DNA of 25,157 nucleotides. Origin: Chara braunii (taxonomy: Eukaryota > Streptophyta > Charophyceae > Charales > Characeae). The notes beneath the pieces are model-generated. The model searched no databases, was not told the DNA's origin, and was given only the letters and a program-made list of their open reading frames with translations. Within the stretch, counting starts at the first letter, position 1. Each line of letters opens with the position of its first letter. The stretch spans positions 527,096-552,252 of the forward strand of contig BFEA01000290.1 of assembly GCA_003427395.1 (NCBI GenBank). The letters run 5' to 3'. This document shows positions 18,245 through 25,157 of this stretch, one piece after another. Position numbers and translations under genes: made by a program.

Positions 18245-18536
18245 GGCCGGTGAATTTTCTTAAAAGTTCCAAGCGATTAAAAAGTAGTCTATTTTTAATG
18301 GTAATCTGCCTGTTCAAAAAGTAGCAAGGCTTTAAGGCGGAGCGAATTTTGAAACATTGCTCTATCCCAAAAATATAGGATTCAATAATTTCATCTTTCA
18401 TACATAGATAGGCATTAGAGAGTCTTTCCCTAACAAAAATGGACAACCTTCGCTGCCTTCGGTCGGTGACCTGGCTCTTGCGAGCCCTTTGGCACACGTC
18501 CCCGGGTTTTGGGGTAGCAAGTGTTAATCACTCCTG
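18245..18536. other. Unassigned segment interrupting family B
   Basis: About 260-290 bp between a truncated family-B head and the next family-B copy. A minus-strand frame (18174-18497) with many charged residues runs through it, for example IESYIFGIEQCFKIRS. Its composition is like the mitochondrial pieces but I do not recognise it. Confidence 0.35.
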
Positions 18537-18900
18537 CACCATTTGGTGAAGCGCGCTATGTACTTGTATTCGAACATGTGTGGAAGTAATGCCATCCCCC
18601 ACGAAGGCCTCTGTCGTGTGATCAACAACAAGAAAAAAATTTGCGCACAACTAAACAACAAAGAGAAGAAAAGAAGCACTAAAACGAAACCAAGCAAACA
18701 CAAAAGCAACAACCTATAAGAAAAAACTCCACCCTTTGTAGCCTCGAGCCCGCGTCACCTGCACAAAAACAAAAAGACACGACTTCATACACAACTGTGT
18801 GTATGACAGGCTGCCCCATTCAAACATTGCGTGGGTCTCACTTTCGTTGGGCCCAGGGGGAGCGTCTTCTAAGACTCACTCATTCTTTCAATAGTTATAG
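18537..18900. repeat. Dispersed repeat family B, copy 2
   Basis: Matches 17135-17445 along its length, with an extra A-rich insert near 18620-18665. Its end (GGGTCTCACTTTCGTTGGGC, CCAGGGGGAGCGTCTTC, TTTCAATAGTTATAG) also matches 15817-15896. Confidence 0.85.
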
Positions 18901-19091
18901 ATCCTTTAAATCCCATTGAACCAGAAGAGGACCAAGATTTGTTATCTCCAAAAAAATCTGTTATGGTAATTATAGTGTTATTTAAAGTTGATTGATATAA
19001 GCAATGCCGTGTTTTGTTTGCATTGCGTTTTTATTGTTATTTCACTTTGCAAGTATGGATTACCTTTTCTGAATTGAACATAGTTTGGTTT
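18901..19091. other. AT-rich lead-in to the tRNA-Phe relic
   Basis: No gene is recognised. Composition and position suggest it is part of the same mitochondrial fragment as the tRNA-Phe remnant. Confidence 0.35.
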
Positions 19092-19165
19092 TGTTAGGTA
19101 GCTCAGTTGGTTATAGTGAAGGACTGAAAATCCTTGTGTCAGTGGTTCGAATCCACTTGTATATA
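19092..19165 (+). tRNA. Degenerate mitochondrial-type tRNA-Phe(GAA), pseudogene
   Basis: TAGCTCAGTTGGTTA gives a D arm, AAGGA CTGAAAA TCCTT an intact anticodon arm with anticodon GAA, and AGTGG TTCGAAT CCACT a perfect T arm. The acceptor strands (about TTGTTAGG and TGTATAT) no longer pair and the D stem is partly broken (GCTC against TAGT). It resembles plant mitochondrial tRNA-Phe and is probably another small NUMT. Confidence 0.8.
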
Positions 19166-19189
19166 TGCTACTTGTACACAAATTTCCAA

Positions 19190-20069
19190 AGCTTGCTCTA
19201 GGTTTCCAAAGCTATGCACATTATTCATGATTGGGCTCCTGTTTTTTATCGCTTCCCCGTTGAGTCTTCAACGGGTAGTTTGTCAAGTTCGTGATTCTAT
19301 GCAGGTACGGCCAAAACTTGTTGGGGATGAGTCTGCCTTCAACAATTTCCCAGCAGAGTCTCTAATTCCGAATTTTCGAATAGAGATCACATCATTACTT
19401 CGGCCTTCGTATGAGGTTCATTCCATACGTTTGGTCTGATTTTTTTCCAATCCTGTATAATCGCTGACCGAAACGAAGACTTGATGTGTCTGCGCTGATA
19501 TGAATATAACAGCAAGCACGTCCACACATCTTCCGGTCTTAATAGGTTCCATTCATTAGCCAAGATTCTTTCAGCCAGATATACCCAATGGAGAGGGGGA
19601 GTAAGAAGGGTAGCCCGAATAATCCAGAGCACTACCATTGCACAATTCTGCCTCAATGGGTCCAGCATTACGAGGCCTCCTTCACTGCGAGGGAGGCATA
19701 GCATTTCCCAATGAACTTTTGAAATAAATGTGTCCCCTTCTTCAGAGAAGGGCTTCCAAATAAACTTAGCGGCCCTTCGTCTAGATAATATAAACAATTG
19801 AGGTCCTAGACCTTGCACTCTCCCTACGTACCACAATAATGCGAATAGGGCACAATTGACAACCATGGCCCTTCCGTAGATTTAGGTGGGTTTGCCCCAA
19901 GATACCATCCTTTGCGTAATCTTTTGCCATAAAATCCCATCTTGGGCTTCCATGCAACTCGATAAGGTTATCTGCACTCCCAAGAAACGTTTTGATTCAT
20001 CTGCCCCGATACGCTTCATACCCCATTCCACAACTAGCGAGAATTGTGTTGGTAGAAAAAAAATTGACT
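19190..20069 (-). pseudogene. LINE ORF2 C-terminal part after the RT core
   Basis: It continues ORF2 beyond the RT palm: WHKSIFFLPTQF, ADESKRFLGVQITL, GILWQKITQRMVSWGKP, then after a stop VVNCALFALLWYVGRVQGLG, FIWKPFSEEG, and MLCLPRSEGGLVMLDPL. These are the usual thumb/connection landmarks of plant LINEs (lining up with 'FLG', 'RVNV-W' and 'P...GGL'). At least one frame change occurs near 19870. The cysteine-rich zf-RVT end seen in the LINE fragment at 14142-15586 is missing here. Confidence 0.75.
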
Positions 20070-20935
20070 TATGCCAATTTACAGGAGCTTCGGACAAAGA
20101 AGCATACTCGTCTAGGCAGCAGTTCAGGGCAACTAATGACTGGGACAAAGAAGCATACTCGTCTAGGCAGCAGTTCAGGGCACCTAATGACTGGGAAGTG
20201 TTTTGCACTTACCGCAAACAAGTCATCAGCCAAGGTTGTCACTTTGTATGGGGTTGGACCTTCCTGTAAACCTACTATCTGCACATGTGCACGAATGTTG
20301 TCGTGGACTCCTTCCATTTGAACATCAAACATAAGTGGTGCCAGTGGACAGCCTTGGCGCAGAGATCTGGTGAGAGGGAAGTCGTGAGACAGGCGACCGT
20401 TAATCATGACTGCAGCAGTGGACAGAGTATATAAGGCCGACACCCAGGCGCAAAAGATTTGTCTGAAGCCCATCCAATCCAGAGTTGTGAGGACATACAA
20501 CCAGTTGACCCGGTTGTATGCCTTCTCTAAATCTAGAACAAGGACGACCATATCCAATTGTTCATTCTGATACTTTCAGGGTTTCAATTGTCGAAACAAT
20601 GTTGTCAAAAATTGAGCGTCCTCTAATGAAGGCTGCTTGGTCAGACTGCACTACGTTTGGAAGGTAGACTCCCAATCGTCTCGCCAAGACTTTAGCCAAT
20701 ATGACACATTAAGAATGGAAATGGGGTGCCACTTTCGAATTTCGGCTTTGTCACCCTTCTTAAAGAGGACTGAGATTATACCCCGACACATGTTAACAGC
20801 TAGCCTCCCACCCAATAGTACCTCATTATAGATCCCCACCAATTTATCCCCTACCACATCCCACATGGACAAGTAGAGTTCGGTTGGAAGACTGTCATCC
20901 CCTGGTGCTTTACCGACTGCCATCGCCTTAAGCAC
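20070..20935 (-). pseudogene. LINE ORF2 reverse transcriptase core
   Basis: RT motifs in order: VGKAPGDDSLPTELY, SVLFKKGDKAEIRKWHPISI, then a frameshift, QSDQAAFIRGRSIFDNIV, a TGA and another shift, VLDLEKAYNRVNW (motif A Asp), LRQGCPLAPLMFDVQMEG (motif B), and TLADDLFAV, where the usual Y/F-ADD is LADD (20222-20233). A 51-bp in-frame duplication follows the active site. The enzyme would copy the LINE RNA at a nicked target, but no continuous frame survives. Confidence 0.9.
20093..20194. repeat. 51-bp tandem duplication inside LINE RT
   Basis: Copies at 20093-20143 and 20144-20194, both beginning GACAAAGAAGCATACTCGTC and differing at about two bases. Being 17 codons long, it duplicates QSL-ALNCCLDEYASLS without changing frame. 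Confidence 0.92.
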
Positions 20936-21180
20936 CTTATGGGCTTCAATGGTTGTGACAGGGCGATCTAGGTCTAGCTTTCCAGCCTGAGAGAGTGTGG
21001 CCTCTATTTATCCAATGTTGCGAGTCCTTATGGAGGTCAGTTCTAGTGTTGGCTACCTGTGTTATGGAGGTCAAACATCCCTGTAGATCTTCTTGGGAGC
21101 AATTTATAGAAGGTTTCCTTTGTCATGCGGTCATATACCGCAATACCTTTGATTTGCAGACGATCTGCCCAGATTTCTGA
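20936..21180 (-). other. Damaged linker between LINE EN and RT domains
   Basis: Homology to ORF2 is recognisable only at the left edge (VTTIEAHKVLKAM). The rest shows frame changes and no clean ORF2 reading, suggesting indels in this stretch. Confidence 0.5.
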
Positions 21181-22231
21181 CTATTTACATTGCAACTCAT
21201 CCCATTCAGCCAACAACTTGTTTCTTTCTTTACCCCACACCTTCTCTGAGACCGGGTGTTCAAGCATCCTAGACTCTGCGCATGTTATTCGTTTTTGCAA
21301 TTCTGCCGCTTTTCTGTTGCGCTTGAAAGCAAGCAGCTGTGAAATAACGTTTAACAGGTTTGAGAAAATCCGTGAGCCAGAGTTCCACCACTCTGCGGTA
21401 GACTGGTAGTCCCCTTGTGCTTTCTCCCAATCCTTCCATAATTGTTTCATCCACGTTATAAGACCTGATTCTTTCAGGTTTTCGATATTAAATCGAAACA
21501 GTCCTTTTCCTCGCAAGGCTTCCGAAGTATGAAGAGATATGATCACGGGTTTATGATCCGAGAGATAGTGAGTTGATTCATGCACTTTGTCCACGGATTG
21601 CCATAGCGTAGAGGAAATCAAAAAATAATCCAGTCTACGTTTAGTGATACCAGTATTTTAACGGTAGTGAGAAAACCATGTATAGCCCGAAGAGTCTGGA
21701 TGTGATAAGCGAAAGCGATCTAATTCGTACATAGCCAAGGTAAGTGACATTTTATCTCTGATTCTTCTACCCTAGGCATCATCTAACAAGGTATTCCAGT
21801 CGCCCGCAAGGACCAGATTATCTGCTTCTAGAATAATTGATACCAAGTCCTGGAAAAAATTAGCACGAAGATTCTCCTCCGTTGGAGCATAAATTGATGC
21901 AAAAAACCAACATGAACCGTCTACAAAGCATTTCACCCAAGACCACCGTCCCCAGATGTCAGAATAAAAATCGATAATTTCTAACTCTACTTTCCTATGG
22001 ATCAGGATCGCGATGCCACCTCTCGATCCAATCGCAGGGGCCCATAATTGAGGGCCATCCCACCAATTGGATAAACATGAATTTTTTTCCTTAGAAAGTT
22101 TCGTTTCTTGGAAGCACATTATTTAAATATTTTTGTCATACATCCTCGATTTCAGGCTATCCCCTTTGTGGCAACCTGCTCCACCTCCCAACCCCCATTA
22201 CATTCCACGAACCAATTCTAAGTTTGCCCAT
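21181..22231 (-). pseudogene. LINE ORF2 AP-type endonuclease domain
   Basis: ORF2 appears to start at ATG 22231 with GKLRIGSWNV, the first EN motif. After a frameshift come CFQETKL (catalytic Glu at 22105-22107), GGIAILIHRKVELEI, FFASIYAPTEENLRANFF, LAGDWNTLLDD, SGYTWFSHYR, RRLDYFLIS and the final SDHKPV (Asp at 21556-21558 with catalytic His). The residues known to be needed for nicking are all visible, though stops at about 21772 and 21660 and a frameshift near 22150 break the frame. The part from 21550 to 21181 is the EN-RT linker, with a charged helical segment. Confidence 0.9.
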
Positions 22232-22414
22232 TCACACCCAAGGCCCCGAAAGCAAGTTGGATGTGCGGAAAGCCCTAAGGGTTCAAGGGAGGCTGGGTAG
22301 GTAACCCAGGAGCGGTAAGCATTGATCTGACATACGGGGAGAGAAGTTTTTTGTCTTTCAAGAGTTTGCCATCAACTTCAGCTAATCGTTCAGCAGATTG
22401 CAAAGGAGGCATTT

Positions 22415-24440
22415 TCAATCTTCGTAGTTCAGTTCTTCAAGATTCCCCAAACCAGGACAATGGGAGGAGACGAATACCTTTTCTTCCAATTTTTTCACCT
22501 GACCAACCACAAATCTAGCGTCCATAATTGGTACAAAAAATTTTAGTCGTTTCCCACCCCCTTCCGGACTCTGAACGATTAGTCTGGGCATTGACATATC
22601 TGGGATGATGCGAAAGAGAAAGCGGTCCTGAATGGCTGTTCTAACCAGTGTGACTAGCGCAGATGGCATAGGTTGTTCAGGGCCAAGGATACTTACCATC
22701 TTCAGAGACCAAGCAAAAGCCCACAGAGAGTTTCCGGTGTAGGTGCGGAATAACGGCATGACTTTGTTCTCAAACAGTTGAAGTTGGCCTCTTGCCAGAG
22801 AGGTCGGGGCTCTCCTTTTCCCTAAGGAGCTTCCTGGTGTGCCCACCACTTTTACCCTTCCAGTAGAGTCCTGTGACCTCGGAAGTGAGGAGTCAGAGGC
22901 TTCCCCCCCTTCATTTAATCCGCTTGCAATGAAGCTCCCTTCCATGTTGAGCCATTGTTGCTTTCCAGGAGTGCCTGAGCGTTGCCTCGGTGGAAACGTG
23001 TTGTCCTTGTGTAGGAGAGTTGAGTTCCTTCCTGGAACTGCTCCAAAGTCATTGTTGGCAAAAATGCCACCTATTGCCATTCCTGTCGGGGCTGCTCCAT
23101 CTGCCCTGCCAATGGCTCCTCATGTCGCTACTCCCCCACCCCCTCCCCTCTGAAGAGGATAAGAGGGGGTGGTCGGTTGATATCCCCCATTCTTGACGCT
23201 TCGCCAGATGTTTCGTGTTGTTGATGTTGGGTCATACCAAACGAAGGGGGGATGTGGCCCCCCCCCCTGCTGGAAAGCTTGGTGTGCCATCCGAGGCATG
23301 AACGCATGACCCGCCCAGCTTGACATGCCATACTGAGGAAGAAAGGGGGCTTGCATCACTGGTTGACTTCCCCTCTGACCAACAGTTTGACCGCAAAGGC
23401 TAGCTTGATGGAGTGGAGAAAACGCTGGATTAAAATGAGAATTGACGTACGGTTGAACTCTAAACTGAGTGTTGGATGGTTCCATGTGAAGTGTTGCGAG
23501 TGAAGGAGAGAGTCCCAAAGGGCCCATTAGAACACGGTACGATTGATTAGTTGACGTTTGTTGATCTCCACTTCGTTGTGGTTGGTTACTCTGTTGTTGT
23601 TGTCTCGTCCCTCGCCGACATTCATTGTCCGTATGAAAGAAGGCTCGGCATCGACGACACCTCGAGTTTTCCGAAGATGCCAGCTTAACTTCCAATTCAT
23701 AGCCTTTCGAAGTAACGACCCAAATCTTGTCCTTCATATTGGGACGAGATGTTGGGTCGATATCAAACTTGATGTTGACGAGTGACAGCTTAAATCTGTT
23801 TCCGTTGGATGAGTTCGAATTATGGGGCCGATTGCCTTCGCCACTTGTGCCTCTAAGTAGAAGAGGGAGTCGCGTGGCACTTGGACCGCTATTACCCAAA
23901 AGGTAAGCTCGTCCTCTTCTCGGCGTTGTTCTCGGGGTTGTGCCTTCGACATCCACGGTTTGAACTCCATCTTGTAGGTATCGAGGCCAATTGTGATGTC
24001 ATCATGTCTCTTAGTAACCATCCAAGCCGCACTCACCCTAGATTTCGCAACGTACGAGACCACATTTGGACTCTCCACCTTTACTCTCCCACGTCGAAAA
24101 TTCTCCGCCTCTAGGCTTCCATCCTGGATCTTGTCATCTTCATGAGCACATACGATATCATCTTTTACTTTCTTGGGAAGGAACCTCACCCGTTCTCGAA
24201 AGATTACTGTCACAGTGTGTTCCTTCAGCCAACTAATCTTCACTCTATCAATCCGCTCGTTGCTTTAAACCTTACTTCCCGTCCTTCCACTATCATCTCG
24301 CCGAGATCGATGTTGGGAGGCATGATACCTTCTTCGTAGCATAAACACATCAACTCTCTTAGCCTCTCATCATCATCTTTGTCTCCTCCTAGCTCAGGTG
24401 GAGGATAGCGAGCACCACGTTGATGTTTGCCATCTTCCAT
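22415..24440 (-). pseudogene. LINE ORF1 (nucleic-acid-binding protein with CCHC knuckle)
   Basis: The start at ATG 24440 gives an acidic N-terminus (LGGDKDDDERLRELMCLCYE). After a frameshift near 24240 comes a region resembling the DUF4283-type RNA-binding domain of plant LINE ORF1 proteins (TVTVIFRERVRFLPKKVK, FWVIAVQVPRDSLFYLEAQV, AKAIGPIIRTHPTETDL). A second frameshift near 23790 leads to FKLSLVNIKFDIDP and a CCHC knuckle CRRCRAFFHTDNEC (C-x2-C-x4-H-x4-C) near 23650. A long Gln/Pro/Ser-rich tail and a last conserved-looking block (22415-22800) follow after one in-frame stop at 23120. ORF1 would coat the LINE RNA. Family assignment of the first domain is by pattern only. Confidence 0.78.
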
Positions 24441-25072
24441 CTCAACCGTAGCGATGGTATCTTCTCCACTCGACGTCCCTTGGAGAGGAATGTAAAATTT
24501 AGAGAGAAGGTCTAGGAAGGAAGAACTCGGATGCCTAGTGCGTCACCATGCAAGACAACGTTATGAGCTATTATGCTCCTATACTTGGACCTTAGCCGAC
24601 TAGTCTCTATGACACCATCACCGATGTTCACCTTCACAGGTAAGCAACGGCGACCCTCCGAGCATGGCGGAAAGGGGTAGGGTCATAACAGTCGTGACAT
24701 CGTCACGATGGCGGCGCAAGCACAGCTCACTCAGAAGCCCACGTTACCGAGGGCTTAGTGCTTGGTCCGAAACGCCGTAGCGCCGACAGAAGCGCTTCGG
24801 CCGGCCCCCTCGACAATCGAGCTTATTTCGGGCGCCACCTTTCCTGGCATGTGACAATCAAAAGGGAGAAAAAAGAAAAAGAAAAGAAACAAATACGAAA
24901 ACAAAATAAAAAAAAGCACATTCAAAAACAAAAACACGCAGGGGGGGGGGAGAGACACAAGCAGAGAGAGAGAAGTGCAAAAGGGAATGCATCTTCCCTC
25001 AAAAGCAGGAAGATTCATTACCACCACAGAGAGAGAGAGATGGCGACCTGCAAGGAGCCCCAGCAAAGTTGC

Positions 25073-25075
<3 letters not shown>
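24441..25075. other. Possible LINE 5' UTR and A-rich/G-run flank
   Basis: No gene is recognised. The first ~300 bases may be the 5' UTR of the minus-strand LINE. Further right are an A-rich stretch (about 24862-24940), a run of 10 G at 24942-24951 and short (GA)n tracts near 24963 and 25028. Confidence 0.35.

Positions 25076-25157
<82 letters not shown>
25076..25157. repeat. (TC)n microsatellite at the window end
   Basis: Pure CT dinucleotides, about 40 units, running off the end of the window. Confidence 0.98.

Larger units (their letters stand above)
19190..24440 (-). mobile_element. Decayed two-ORF LINE (L1-type, plant)
   Basis: On the minus strand: ORF1 with a CCHC knuckle (24440-22415), a 183-bp spacer, and ORF2 starting with an AP-type endonuclease (22231) followed by reverse transcriptase. 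Each ORF is broken by stops and frameshifts. The zf-RVT tail and poly-A expected at the 3' end are absent; homology fades near 19190, close to a tRNA-Phe relic. Sequence above 24440 may contain the 5' UTR. No target duplication was identified. Confidence 0.9.

Noticed and set aside
19092-19165. Functional nuclear tRNA-Phe gene
   Set aside because: The acceptor strands do not pair and the D stem is broken; the sequence is of mitochondrial type.
14142-24440. The two LINE pieces as one twin-primed (5'-inverted) insertion
   Set aside because: In twin priming the inverted 5' part lies upstream of the 3' part, whereas here it lies beyond the poly-A and 3.6 kb away.

Overview
This window looks like repeat-rich nuclear DNA of a land plant or charophyte (streptophyte) alga. 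The evidence is one plant-type exosome gene, a chromodomain Ty3/gypsy element, plant-type LINEs with a CCHC ORF1 and a zf-RVT tail, long (GA)n/(GT)n/(GATA)n tracts, and scattered pieces that read like streptophyte mitochondrial genes (nad5, rps19, several tRNAs). A Chara-like alga would fit, but the species cannot be fixed from the sequence alone.

Layout. 1-3361 holds no recognisable gene; its main feature is a two-copy 185-bp tandem repeat. 3362-4114 (minus) is the only gene that looks intact: an intronless ORF for the exosome ring subunit MTR3 (EXOSC6-like). 4115-6334 is non-coding, with a foldback, a diverged 29-bp repeat and a cluster of CACGTG/CACGTC palindromes. 6335-9886 (minus) is a decayed Ty3/gypsy chromovirus running gag-like coiled coil, reverse transcriptase, RNase H, integrase and chromodomain. 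Its gag-to-RT junction is collapsed, it carries several stops and frameshifts, and a 38-bp unit is tandemly triplicated in the integrase.

10092-13738 is a mosaic of mitochondrial-like pieces (a NUMT): tRNA-Arg(ACG), tRNA-Ile(GAU), nad5, rps19, tRNA-Gln(UUG) and half of another tRNA, on both strands. The nad5 piece is split by a 324-bp MITE-like insertion (10883-11206) flanked by a perfect 8-bp duplication, GTGATTAC. An unassigned block with a poly-T junction (11492-12690) separates nad5 from rps19. 14142-15586 (plus) is a 5'-truncated LINE with zf-RVT tail, 3' UTR, AATAAA and poly-A. 15587-18900 is a field of microsatellites interleaved with two dispersed repeat families; family A contains a perfect 17-bp foldback in one copy. 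A tRNA-Phe(GAA) relic at 19092-19165 lies next to a long decayed two-ORF LINE on the minus strand (19190-24440). The window ends in a (TC)n tract.

The genes do not form a working pathway: one housekeeping gene sits among dead mobile elements and organellar DNA. I saw no CRISPR array, defence system or novel functional gene set. The observations most worth checking are the insertion inside the nad5 NUMT, the foldback/microsatellite family, and the internal duplications within the retroelements.
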